Source: CAYLPJ01 sp964385465 (GTDB taxonomy: Bacteria; Planctomycetota; Phycisphaerae; SM23-33). From it: a stretch of DNA of 40,384 bases. The stretch lies in the NCBI GenBank assembly GCA_964385465.1, contig CAYLPJ010000059.1:1-40384 (forward strand), given 5' to 3'. Shown here piece after piece: positions 8,399-16,951 of the stretch; the first letter of the stretch is position 1; each line of letters starts with the position of its first letter. The translations under genes and the position numbers were made by a program. The notes under the pieces were generated by a model that saw only the letters and a program-made list of their open reading frames with translations, was not told where the DNA came from and made no database searches.

Positions 8399-9712
8399 AT
8401 GCGCACGGACGTCAAGATCGGGGTTGCGGTCGGCTTGCTGCTGGTCATCGCCGTGGTGGTCTACTACGCGGTGTTCGGCGATGCCGGCCCCGGCGACCCC
8501 AACGAGCCCGCCGAAGGCACCGGGAGCCCTGTCGCGCGAGGCGAGGGCGACGGGGACGGCTCCGACGTGGCCCTGCCGCGGTTCGGAGGCCTCTCCGACG
8601 ACGAGCCGCCTGCCACGCCAGAGCCGGAACCCGAGCCGGCCCCCGTCCTGCCCGAGCCCAGCACGCCCGAGCCGGTGGTCACCCCCGCCGTGCCCGAGCC
8701 GCCGGTGACCCCCGAGCCGGTCATCACGCCCGAGGCCCCCGAGCCGGTGGTCACGCCCGCCGTCCCCGAACCGGAGCCGGAGCCCGAACCCGAGCCGGTC
8801 GTCACGCCGGTAATGCCCCGGATCCGCGAGACGCCTGTGCCCGAGCCGGAGCCCGAGCCCGAGCCGGCCGTCACGCCCGTGCTGCCGCGCATCCGCGAGA
8901 CCCCCGCGCCGTCGCTGACGCCGGAGATCACGCCGAGCCCGCCGCCGAGCACGCCCACGACGCCCGTCATCGAGGGCGCAGGCGGCCGAAAAACCTACGT
9001 CGTCCAGAAGGGCGATGCCGGTTTCTGGGCGGTCGCCCAGAACGTCTACGGCGACGGGCGCCTCTGGCCGCTGATCGCCAAGGCCAACCCCAACGCCAGC
9101 AGCAGTTCGCTGAAGCCCGGACAGAAGCTCGCCATCCCCCCCAAGCCCGTCGGGCGGGACGCCGACGCCGGCGGGTCGACCGCCGCCGGCGGGCTGGCCA
9201 CCGACGCGGCCGGGCGGCGGACCTACGTCGTCAAGAAGGGCGACGCCGGCTTCTGGGGAATCTCCGAATCGGTCTACGGCAATGGCAAGTACTGGTCGCT
9301 GCTGGCCAAGGCCAATCCCGACGTCAACAGCAGCGCCCTCAAACCGGGCCAGCGGCTGGTGGTTCCCGAAAAGCCCGACGCCGCGACGCCCTCGACCCCG
9401 GCCGCGACCGCCCCCGTGCCGACCGCCGCCGAGGGAGGCACGTACACCGTGACCTCCGGCGACACGACGGGCTTCTGGGGCATCGCCAAGAAGGTCTACG
9501 GCAACGGGATGTACTGGCCGGTGATCGCCAAGGCCAATCCCGCCGTCAACAGCACCGGCCTGAAGGTCGGGCAGAAGCTGACCGTCCCCAAGCTCACCGC
9601 CGAGATGCGACGCGAGGCCCGCACGGCTCCGGCGGCCGGGCGAAGCACCCCCGCCCCGGCCACCCCGCCGGGCGACTACGAGGACATCGGCCCGACGCCG
9701 ACGTTCGACTGA
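8399..9712 (+). CDS. Membrane-anchored protein with three LysM-like repeats
   Basis: A 437-aa protein with an N-terminal hydrophobic anchor (IGVAVGLLLVIAVVVYYAVF, residues 7-26), a long low-complexity Pro/Glu/Thr/Val linker (about residues 60-195) and three C-terminal repeats of about 50 residues. Each repeat opens with TYxVxxGDxxGFW and ends with LKPGQKLAIP or a close variant, as in LysM domains that bind N-acetylglucosamine chains of peptidoglycan. All three share an unusual G-F-W and V-Y-G-N-G-x-Y-W pattern. The ATG at 8399 has GGGAG 8 nt upstream and precedes the anchor directly. The linker contains a duplicated PRIRETP block. It lies 67 nt before the FlgI-like lipoprotein gene, so the two products may cooperate at the cell wall (inference). 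Confidence 0.82.
   Translation: MRTDVKIGVAVGLLLVIAVVVYYAVFGDAGPGDPNEPAEGTGSPVARGEGDGDGSDVALPRFGGLSDDEPPATPEPEPEPAPVLPEPSTPEPVVTPAVPEPPVTPEPVITPEAPEPVVTPAVPEPEPEPEPEPVVTPVMPRIRETPVPEPEPEPEPAVTPVLPRIRETPAPSLTPEITPSPPPSTPTTPVIEGAGGRKTYVVQKGDAGFWAVAQNVYGDGRLWPLIAKANPNASSSSLKPGQKLAIPPKPVGRDADAGGSTAAGGLATDAAGRRTYVVKKGDAGFWGISESVYGNGKYWSLLAKANPDVNSSALKPGQRLVVPEKPDAATPSTPAATAPVPTAAEGGTYTVTSGDTTGFWGIAKKVYGNGMYWPVIAKANPAVNSTGLKVGQKLTVPKLTAEMRREARTAPAAGRSTPAPATPPGDYEDIGPTPTFD
8620..8925 (+). repeat. Low-complexity Pro-Glu-Val-Thr coding repeat
   Basis: The region encodes runs of EPEPEP and VVTPAVPEP with near-identical DNA units (CCCGAGCCGGAG), including two copies of a PRIRETP block at about 8817 and 8886. 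Such tracts form extended periplasmic spacers and vary in length between strains by slippage; that variation is not visible here. Confidence 0.8.
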
Positions 9713-9779
9713 GCTTTACCGCCTGCGCCCGGCCCCGGCCGGGCGCGCCCCCGGCGCAGTACCGAGACAGAGCGAGGCC

Positions 9780-11600
9780 ATGCCGAAGAGATACCTGCTG
9801 CTTGCCGTCGTGACCGGGCTTTGCCTGGTCGCCGGCTGCGACCTGAAGGACTTCTCCTTCGGGTTCGACAAAGACGACGAGGGCCTGGCGCCCGACGTGG
9901 ACGATGACGGCGGGATGCCCCCCAGCATCCGCGGCACGGTGGCCGAGTACGCCGGGCTCGTCGAGAGCGGCGGGTTGCTCGTCGACGGGCACGGGCTCGT
10001 CGTCGGGCTGGGCAAGGCCGGCTCGCACGAGGTCCCACCGCGGCTGAAGAAGCACCTCGTCGAGTACATGCTCAAGCAGAGGGTCGGCTCGGCGCTGGGC
10101 GCGGCCGAGGGGGTCACGCCCTCGCAGATGATCGCCGACCCGGACACCGCGGTGGTTCGCCTGGTGGCGGCGATCCCCCCGGGCGCGCCGGAGGGCTGGC
10201 GGTTCGACGTCCGCGTCAACGCCATCAGCCGCACCGGCACGCGGAGCCTGGTGGGGGGGATCCTCTACCCGTTCCCGCTGTACATGGCCACCGGCGAGGG
10301 CGTGCCTCCGACCTCCGGCGCGCGGGCGTGGGCTGTCGCCGACGGGTCGGTGTTCGTCAACCCCTTCCTGGACCCCAACCGCCCGGCGGACCGCTCCCGG
10401 ATGCGCGAGGGCCGGCTGATCGGCGGCGGGCGAGTCCTCCGCAGCCGCCCGATCCGCCTGCTGCTCCGCGAGCCGGACTACGCTCGTTGCAACCTCATCC
10501 AGCAGCGGATCAACCAGCGGTTCGGCCAACCGGAGAAGGTCGCCAACGCCAAGAACCCCGCGACGATCGACCTGACCGTCCCGCCGCGGTACCGCCACGA
10601 GTACGCCCGGTTCCTCCAGCTCGTGCTGCACCTGCCCCTGCAGGTCGCGCCCGGGCGCTGGGAGGCCCGCGCGCGGGAGATGGTCGAGGAACTCTCCGAG
10701 CCCGGCGCCGACCACGACGGGCTGGCGCTGGTGCTGGAGGCCATGGGCCCGCAGGTCATCGACACGGTGCGTACGCAATACGCCAGCAAGAACCCCGCCG
10801 CGGCGTTCTACGCCGCGCGGACGGGCCTGCGCCTGCGGGACGACCTGGCCGCCGAGGTGCTGATCCGCTTCGCCAGGACGACGAACTCGCCGTACCAGGT
10901 GCCCGCCATCGAGGAGTTGGGGGGCCATTCGTGGATCGCCAAGAGCATCACGCCGCTGCGCGAGCTGGTGGGCGCCCGCTCGCGGCTGGTGCGGATCGCG
11001 GCCTACGAGGCGCTGAGCAAGCTGTCGGACTCGGCGACGATCCTGCGGACGTCCGTGGGCACCGAGTTCGACCTGGACGCCGTCCGCAGCCGCCGCAGCT
11101 ACGTGATCTACGCCACGCAGAATCTCGTCCGGCGGATCGTGCTGTTCGGGCGGGACATGACCGTCGCACGCGACGTATTCTTTGATATGCCCGACGGGTC
11201 GCTGACGATGGTGGATAAGGAAGTCGCCATCGGCGAGGACGGGCAGGTCGTGCCCGACCCTTCGAAGCTCTCGCCGCTGAAACGGATGAAGCTCAAGAAG
11301 GACCGCCGCCTTATGCTGTTCCGGTCGATCCCCCGAACCGGCGGGATCAGCGAGCCGTTCTACGTCAACTACAGCGTCCGCGAGCTGGTGGCCACCATGG
11401 GCGCCCCGGCCGCGCGGGGCCGAGACGGGCGCATCGAGGGCCTCGGCCTGACCTACGGGCAGGTGATCTCCTGCCTGTACCGGATGTGCGAGGTGGACAA
11501 GTGCATCCCGGCGAGATTCGTGTTGCAGGCCCCGCCCGGACGGGAGAGAATCTACCGCGACGCACCCACCATGGGCCGCCCGGACATGCCGCCGGAGTGA
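9780..11600 (+). CDS. Lipoprotein with FlgI (flagellar P-ring)-like domain
   Basis: A 606-aa lipoprotein: signal peptide MPKRYLLLAVVTGLCLVAGC with lipobox VAGC and acylated Cys20. Residues about 50-300 follow the FlgI pattern: GHGLVVGLGKAGSHE resembles the P-ring GLVVGLNGTGD segment, then DTAVVRLVAAIPPGAPEG, FDVRVNAISRTGTRSLVGG, a YPFPLYMATG strand, a GGGRV turn and IRLLLREPDYA with a conserved-looking FLQLVLHLPL. The last 300 residues are not FlgI-like: a helical, HEAT-like part and a beta-rich tail with no family I recognise. Canonical FlgI is about 370 aa with a cleaved, non-lipid signal. GAGG precedes the ATG. No flagellar gene is in the window, and the LysM protein lies just upstream, so an envelope ring role outside flagella is possible. 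Confidence 0.75.
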   Translation: MPKRYLLLAVVTGLCLVAGCDLKDFSFGFDKDDEGLAPDVDDDGGMPPSIRGTVAEYAGLVESGGLLVDGHGLVVGLGKAGSHEVPPRLKKHLVEYMLKQRVGSALGAAEGVTPSQMIADPDTAVVRLVAAIPPGAPEGWRFDVRVNAISRTGTRSLVGGILYPFPLYMATGEGVPPTSGARAWAVADGSVFVNPFLDPNRPADRSRMREGRLIGGGRVLRSRPIRLLLREPDYARCNLIQQRINQRFGQPEKVANAKNPATIDLTVPPRYRHEYARFLQLVLHLPLQVAPGRWEARAREMVEELSEPGADHDGLALVLEAMGPQVIDTVRTQYASKNPAAAFYAARTGLRLRDDLAAEVLIRFARTTNSPYQVPAIEELGGHSWIAKSITPLRELVGARSRLVRIAAYEALSKLSDSATILRTSVGTEFDLDAVRSRRSYVIYATQNLVRRIVLFGRDMTVARDVFFDMPDGSLTMVDKEVAIGEDGQVVPDPSKLSPLKRMKLKKDRRLMLFRSIPRTGGISEPFYVNYSVRELVATMGAPAARGRDGRIEGLGLTYGQVISCLYRMCEVDKCIPARFVLQAPPGRERIYRDAPTMGRPDMPPE

Positions 11601-11770
11601 TCGGCCCGGCGGAGAGGCATCGCGGGGAGCGTGAGTCGCCAGGGCCCCCGCGGAAGGCTCTGTGAAGGTCGTATCCGCGAGGATGCGTGTCCCTTCGCGG
11701 CGGAGGTTTGAGGAAAGACAGTTCGCCCGGCCAGGGAAGGCCGGCTGGCGTTAAGGAAGACGCAGGGATT

Positions 11771-14700
11771 ATGAAACTCAAGAAGTTGATCGTATCGGGG
11801 TTCAAGAGCTTCGCCGACCGGACGGAGTTCGAGTTCGACGACGGGATCACCTGCGTGGTCGGCCCCAACGGCTGCGGCAAGAGCAACATCGTCGACGCGT
11901 TCAAGTGGGTCCTCGGCAGCCAGTCGGCCAAGAGCCTCCGCGGCTCGGAGATGGCCGACGTGATCTTCAACGGCTCGTCCGGCCGGCGCCCGTCGGGGAT
12001 GGCGGAGGTGGCGCTGGTCTTCGAGAGCGTCCCGTCGGAGGTCCAGCCGGACCTGAAGGGCTCCGGCGGCAGCAATGGAAGCGGGGGCGGGAAGGTTCCC
12101 GAGGGCGTGCTGAGCGTGGCCCGCAGGCTCTACCGCAACGGCGTCAGCGAGTACCTCATCAACAAGACGCCCTGCCGGCTGAAGGACATCCGCGAGATGT
12201 TCATGGACACCGGCGTCGGCGTCGACGCCTACAGCCTCATCGAGCAGGGGCGGGTCGAGGTCTTCCTCCAGGCCAGCCAGGACGAGCGGCGGGCGATCTT
12301 CGACGAGGCCGCAGGCATCAGCAAGTACAAGGCCCGCAAGCGCGAGGCGCTCCGCAAGCTCGACCGCGTCGAGCAGAACCTCCTGCGGCTCAACGACATC
12401 GTCCAGGAGGTCCAGAAACGCCTCCGCTCGATCAAGGTCCAGGCCGGCAAGGCCCGCAACTACCAGACCTACTCCGAGCGCCTTCGCGAGCTGCGCAGCC
12501 TCCACCTGCTCGCCCAGTACCACACCCTCACGGGGCAGCGGCGCGAGCTGGAGGGCAAGCTCTCGGCCGCGGGGGACCGGCTCAGCGGGCTCTCGACGCG
12601 GATCGACCAGCTCGAGGCCGCCCGCAGCTCGACGGAGGTCGAGAGCGTGGACATCGAGCGTGCGGGGCGCGAGCTCCAGGCGCGGATCGGCTCGCTGAGC
12701 GGGCAGGTCACCACCTGCCAGGAACGCGCCGAGATGCTGGAGGCCCGCGTCCGCGAGCTGGACGAGCAGGTCCTCGCCGCCCTCGCCCGCAGCGAGGAGC
12801 TGGAGGCCAAGATCGAGTCCGCCCGCGAGCAGCAGCAGAAGCGCCGAGCCGAGCTGGCCGAGCTGGAGAAGAGCGACGGCGACCTCGCCGAGCAATACAA
12901 GGCCGCCCGGGAGAAGCACGCCGCCGGCGAGCTGGCCCTGGCGCAGCTCCACGCGAGCCTCGAGGACGAGAAGGCCGGCACGATCGACCTGTTCCGCCGC
13001 ACCGCCCAGCTCCACAACGAGATTCACGGCCTGGGCATCCGCAAGGAGAATCTTCACGGGCAGAAGAAGCGGCTCAGCGACCGGGCCGAGGAGATCGGCC
13101 GGCAGCTCACCGACGTGCTGACCGCCCGGGCCGAGGCCGAGGCCAAGCTCGGCGACGTGCAGTCGGTGATCGAGGCGTCCACGACCCGCCTGGAGGAGAC
13201 CCGCCAGGCGGCCCAGCGGGCCCACGACAGCGAGCAGCAGCTCCGCGGCGAGCTGGCAGACGCCCGCGAGCAGCGGTCCGCGCTGCACAGCCGCACCCAG
13301 GCCCTCCAGGAGATGCAGCAGCGTCTCGAGGGCGTCGCCGCCGGCGTCCGCAGCGTGTTGGAGGCCCGCAGGGAGGGGCGGCTCCAGGCCGTTCGCGGCA
13401 TGCTCGGTGAGTTCCTCCAGACCGACATGGACCACGCCTCCGTCGTCGAGGCCGCCCTCGCCGGGGCCGACCAGCAACTGCTGGTGGACTCCCGCGACGA
13501 CCTCGCCGCCGTCGCCGACGAGCTCCGCGAGGTCCTCGGCGACAACGCCGCCGTCGACGTCCGCTGCCTCGACCGCCTCGGCCCGCTGGGGGGCGACTTC
13601 CACGCCGCCGCATGCCCCCACGTCACCGGGCGCGTCATCGAGTACGTCCGGTTCGAGCCCGACCTCGCGCCGCTGATGTGGCGCCTCCTCGGGCGGACCC
13701 TGCTCGTCGAGACCCTCGCCGACGCCCACGCCGCCGCCGACGCCCTCGCAGGCGGCTTCCGATTCGTCACCGCCGGCGGGGAGGTCCTCGAAGCCGACGG
13801 ACGCGTGCGGTTCAACGCCGGCAAGCAGGGCGCCGGGGTCATCACCCGCGGCAGCGAGCTGGCCAGCCTCCGCGAGCAGGCCGCCGAGCTCGACGACCGC
13901 ATCGCCGCCCTCGAGCAGCGGTGCCTCACCGCCAGGAACGAGCTGGAGCACCTCGACGAGCTCCAGCAGGGCCTGCGCACGGCCATCTACGAGGCCAACA
14001 CCGAGCGCGTCGAGTGCCAGTCCCGCATCGCCCAGCACGACGAGCAGATCACCCGCCTGCGCCGCGAGCAGCCGGTCGTCGCCGGCGACATCGACGAACT
14101 GGGCAAGCAGATCGAGCAGACCGTCCAGGCCGAGCACGACGCCCGCGAGAAGGCCGAGCAGCTCGAGGAGCTCAACCGACAGCGGCAGGGGGAGATCGAG
14201 CGCATCGAGGGCGAGATCGCCGCCGCCCGCAAGGACCAGCAGGCCGTCACCGACAGCATGACCGAGCTGAAGGTCGCCCTGGCGTCCGTGGACGAGAAGA
14301 AACGCGCCGCCCGCGACGCCGTCGAGTCGGCCCAGAGGCAGATCGAGGCGATGGACAGCGACCTCGCCGGGGACCGCCGGCAGATCGAACTGGACCGCCA
14401 GCGGAAGGCCGACGCCGAGCAGGGCATCGCCAAGGCCCGCGAGGAGGTCGACCGCCTGTACGCGCAGGTCGAGCAGCTCAACGGCGAGGCCCGCGAGATG
14501 GAGGAGACCCGCAGCGGGCTCAACGAGAAGCTCGAGGCCATCCGTGCCCAGCTCGCCGAGAAGCGCAAGGCCCACAACGCCGCCGGCGAGCAGGTCAACG
14601 CGCTGAAGGTCGAGCAGGGCGAGGCCGAGGTCCGCGTCGAGAACCTTCTCGCCCGTGCCGACGACGAGATGGGCATGGACCTGACGGCCGCGTACGAGGA

Positions 14701-15421
14701 CTACGAGCACGACGACGAGCGTGACTGGGACGCGGTGGCGTCGGAGATCGCCGAGCTTCGCGGCAAGATCGAACGGCTGGGCAACGTGAACCTCGACGCG
14801 ATCGGCGAGCAGGAGGAGCTCCAGCAGCGCGAGGAGTTCCTCGCCGGTCAGCTCGAGGACGTGGAGAGCTCGCGGCGGCAGCTCAACGACCTGATCCGGC
14901 GGATCAACCGGGAGAGCCGCGAGCTGTTCCTGGAGACCTTCGAGGCCGTGCGGGGGCACTTCCAGACCCTCTTCCGCAAGCTGTTCGGCGGGGGCAAGGC
15001 GGACATCATCCTGCTGGACACCGAGGACGTGCTGGAAAGCGGCATCGAGATCATCGCCCGCCCGCCGGGCAAGGAGCTGCGCAGCCTCTCGCTGCTCAGC
15101 GGCGGGGAGAAGACCATGACCGCCCTGTCGCTGATGTTCAGCATCTTCCGCTCGCGGCCCAGCCCCTTCTGCCTGCTCGACGAGGTCGACGCCGCCCTCG
15201 ACGAGGAGAACACGCGGCGCTTCTCACGCCTCGTCCAGGAGTTCGTCGGCACCAGCCAGTTCCTGATCATCTCCCACGCCAAGCGGACGATGAGCATGGC
15301 CGACGTGCTCTACGGCGTGACGATGCAGGAGCCCGGCGTCTCGACCCGCATCAGCGTTCGCTTCGAGGAAGCCGCCCGCCACGCCGAGGAGGCCGAGCCC
15401 GAACCGGTCGGCGTCGGGTAG
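11771..15421 (+). CDS. smc: Chromosome segregation protein SMC
   Basis: A 1216-aa SMC ATPase. The Walker A motif is GPNGCGKSN (Lys37), in the opening KLKKLIVSGFKSFADRTEFEF context typical of bacterial SMC. Two long Glu/Arg/Gln-rich coiled coils (about residues 170-510 and 690-1020) flank a hinge at about 520-680. The C-terminal head has the signature LLSGGEKTMTAL (Ser1110) and Walker B FCLLDEVDAALDE (Asp1137, Glu1138). It compacts and segregates chromosomes with ScpA and ScpB, whose genes are not here. The ATG at 11771 starts the conserved N-terminus; upstream in-frame codons encode no conserved sequence. A Gly/Ser-rich insert (GSGGSNGSGGG) sits near residue 100 of the N-terminal head. Its stop lies 3 nt from the convergent FG-GAP gene. 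Confidence 0.96.
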   Translation: MKLKKLIVSGFKSFADRTEFEFDDGITCVVGPNGCGKSNIVDAFKWVLGSQSAKSLRGSEMADVIFNGSSGRRPSGMAEVALVFESVPSEVQPDLKGSGGSNGSGGGKVPEGVLSVARRLYRNGVSEYLINKTPCRLKDIREMFMDTGVGVDAYSLIEQGRVEVFLQASQDERRAIFDEAAGISKYKARKREALRKLDRVEQNLLRLNDIVQEVQKRLRSIKVQAGKARNYQTYSERLRELRSLHLLAQYHTLTGQRRELEGKLSAAGDRLSGLSTRIDQLEAARSSTEVESVDIERAGRELQARIGSLSGQVTTCQERAEMLEARVRELDEQVLAALARSEELEAKIESAREQQQKRRAELAELEKSDGDLAEQYKAAREKHAAGELALAQLHASLEDEKAGTIDLFRRTAQLHNEIHGLGIRKENLHGQKKRLSDRAEEIGRQLTDVLTARAEAEAKLGDVQSVIEASTTRLEETRQAAQRAHDSEQQLRGELADAREQRSALHSRTQALQEMQQRLEGVAAGVRSVLEARREGRLQAVRGMLGEFLQTDMDHASVVEAALAGADQQLLVDSRDDLAAVADELREVLGDNAAVDVRCLDRLGPLGGDFHAAACPHVTGRVIEYVRFEPDLAPLMWRLLGRTLLVETLADAHAAADALAGGFRFVTAGGEVLEADGRVRFNAGKQGAGVITRGSELASLREQAAELDDRIAALEQRCLTARNELEHLDELQQGLRTAIYEANTERVECQSRIAQHDEQITRLRREQPVVAGDIDELGKQIEQTVQAEHDAREKAEQLEELNRQRQGEIERIEGEIAAARKDQQAVTDSMTELKVALASVDEKKRAARDAVESAQRQIEAMDSDLAGDRRQIELDRQRKADAEQGIAKAREEVDRLYAQVEQLNGEAREMEETRSGLNEKLEAIRAQLAEKRKAHNAAGEQVNALKVEQGEAEVRVENLLARADDEMGMDLTAAYEDYEHDDERDWDAVASEIAELRGKIERLGNVNLDAIGEQEELQQREEFLAGQLEDVESSRRQLNDLIRRINRESRELFLETFEAVRGHFQTLFRKLFGGGKADIILLDTEDVLESGIEIIARPPGKELRSLSLLSGGEKTMTALSLMFSIFRSRPSPFCLLDEVDAALDEENTRRFSRLVQEFVGTSQFLIISHAKRTMSMADVLYGVTMQEPGVSTRISVRFEEAARHAEEAEPEPVGVG

Positions 15422-15424
15422 CGC

Positions 15425-16801
15425 TCAATCCATGATCCGCGGATTCGCCGCCCGAAGCGACGGGACGAAGCGGCCCGGCTCGTAGCCCGGCGCCGCGTAG
15501 ACCGACACGAACCGGTCCCACGGGTTGTAGATGACCATCTCCTCCCGCCCGTCGCCGTTGAGGTCCGCCGGGATGCAGTGGTACCAGCCCATCCGCGACG
15601 GGCCGACCGGCTCGCCCAGGCCGGGCAGCGCCGCGATCCGCTCGCCGAGGCCCGTCCACAGCACGCCGCCGTTGCACACCGCCGCGGGCCTGTCCCGCCC
15701 CAGCCAGTACACCTCCGTCATGCCCGTCTGGTTCGGGGAGGAGTTGATGACCCACCGCCGGGCGACGCGGCCCTCGACGTCCACGAGCATGACGTGGCGC
15801 CCGTGCCCCCTGTAGCGGAGGAGCATTTGCGGGGCGGGATGGGCATCGGTGAACCGCGCGACGCGGACCTCCTGCCCGTGGGGGACGACCTGCTCGCCGA
15901 GGCGGATCAGCACCGCCCCGTCGGCGGCCACGACGCAGCCGGCGCCCGAGCAGATCGCCCGCGGCGTCCCCTCGTCCCACGGGTGGATGACCACCGAGTC
16001 CATGTGCGGGCCCAGCCGCTTCTCCCATCGCGGGCGGCCGTTGGGGTCCAGCAGGTAGTATCCGCCGTTGACCTCGTCCCGCCCGTCGCCGTCGATGTCC
16101 CCGACCGCCGGCGTGTAGGCCGAGCACTTGCCGTACTCGTTCCAGCGGATGCGGTAGGTCCAGAGCACCTTCAGCTCGTCGGTGAAGGCCAGGACGGTAT
16201 CGCCGAGCTTGACCACGAAGTCGCGCGCCCGCCCGAGCCCGCGGAGGTCGGCGGCGAGGATCCGCTGGTGGACCCAGTTCGCCCCGCGTCCGCTGCGGCG
16301 GCGGAGCTGGCCGGGCGCGGCCCGGCGGATCAGCCTGCCCGTCCGCCCGTCGCGGACTTCGAGGCGCACGTCGGCGAGGCTGCGGTTCGGCGCGCGGGGG
16401 GCGCCGGGATCGCGGAAGAAGCAGTAGACCTCCGCCCGCCCGTCGCCGTCGGCGTCGTGGACGCAGACGCTCCCGGGCCTGGCCGGCTGGCCTCCGCCCT
16501 CGCCGACCCGCCATAGCAGCTCGCCGTCGAGGTCGAATGCGGCCAGGAAGCAGGGCTTCATCCCGCCGCCGGTCGAGCGGTAGACCAATATGTCGCATCG
16601 GCCGTCGCCGGTGAGGTCGCCGATGCGGACGTCCCCGCCGCAGGTGAGTTCCTCGCCGTCGACGGCCTCGGTCGCCAGGGCGGCGTCGGGGACGGCCACG
16701 CGGTGGACGCGGACGGGGGCCGGGGCGTCGGCGGTCACCGGAGGGGCACTCGCGAGGCCGGCGGCGAGGGCGAAGGCGACATGGGCTGCTCCGATCTTCA
16801 T
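15425..16801 (-). CDS. Exported FG-GAP/VCBS-repeat protein
   Basis: A 458-aa exported protein. An N-terminal signal peptide (MKIGAAHVAFALAAGLASA) is followed by several FG-GAP/VCBS-type calcium-loop repeats: IGDLTGDGRCDI, VHDADGDGRAEV, VGDIDGDGRDEV and PADLNGDGREEM. These form beta-propeller blades with a D-x-D-G-D-G-x-x-D/E loop. Families like this are common in planctomycete exoproteomes and are often linked to polysaccharide or surface binding, but no catalytic motif is visible. The start at 16801 is the first Met before the signal peptide; GGAGGAAGGAA lies 9-19 nt upstream. It is divergent from the aminotransferase gene and tail-to-tail with smc. Confidence 0.8.
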   Translation of the reverse strand: MKIGAAHVAFALAAGLASAPPVTADAPAPVRVHRVAVPDAALATEAVDGEELTCGGDVRIGDLTGDGRCDILVYRSTGGGMKPCFLAAFDLDGELLWRVGEGGGQPARPGSVCVHDADGDGRAEVYCFFRDPGAPRAPNRSLADVRLEVRDGRTGRLIRRAAPGQLRRRSGRGANWVHQRILAADLRGLGRARDFVVKLGDTVLAFTDELKVLWTYRIRWNEYGKCSAYTPAVGDIDGDGRDEVNGGYYLLDPNGRPRWEKRLGPHMDSVVIHPWDEGTPRAICSGAGCVVAADGAVLIRLGEQVVPHGQEVRVARFTDAHPAPQMLLRYRGHGRHVMLVDVEGRVARRWVINSSPNQTGMTEVYWLGRDRPAAVCNGGVLWTGLGERIAALPGLGEPVGPSRMGWYHCIPADLNGDGREEMVIYNPWDRFVSVYAAPGYEPGRFVPSLRAANPRIMD

Positions 16802-16880
16802 GGGTCCATTCCTTCCTCCACGTTGTTCTACAACCGCGCGGGGCGAGGGAGCAACGGACGGAACGGCGAGAATCGGCGTC

Positions 16881-16908
16881 TTGCGGACCGGGGGGCGCGT
16901 CCCTACAA
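16881..16908 (+). promoter_or_regulatory. Sigma70-type promoter of aminotransferase gene
   Basis: TTGCGG (16881-16886) and TACAAT (16903-16908) with a 16-nt spacer, ending 43 nt before the ATG at 16952. The TACAATG form recurs upstream of other genes in the window. Confidence 0.6.
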
Positions 16909-16951
16909 TGCCGCACCCTTTGGACACGACGGACAACGAAAGGCCCCGACG

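Noticed and set aside
8620..8925. Short tandem units considered as a CRISPR or VNTR array
   Set aside because: Units are in frame, encode a Pro/Glu linker and have no constant-length spacers. This is a coding low-complexity tract.
9780..11600. Idea that the FlgI-like gene marks a flagellar operon
   Set aside because: Neighbours are LysM, smc and FG-GAP genes. No flgH, flgA, flgJ or rod/hook gene is present in the window.
11552..14959. 1135-codon open frame antisense to smc
   Set aside because: Its Leu/Gly/Val-rich translation mirrors the Glu/Arg/Gln codons of the SMC coiled coil on the other strand. No domain or start signal supports it.
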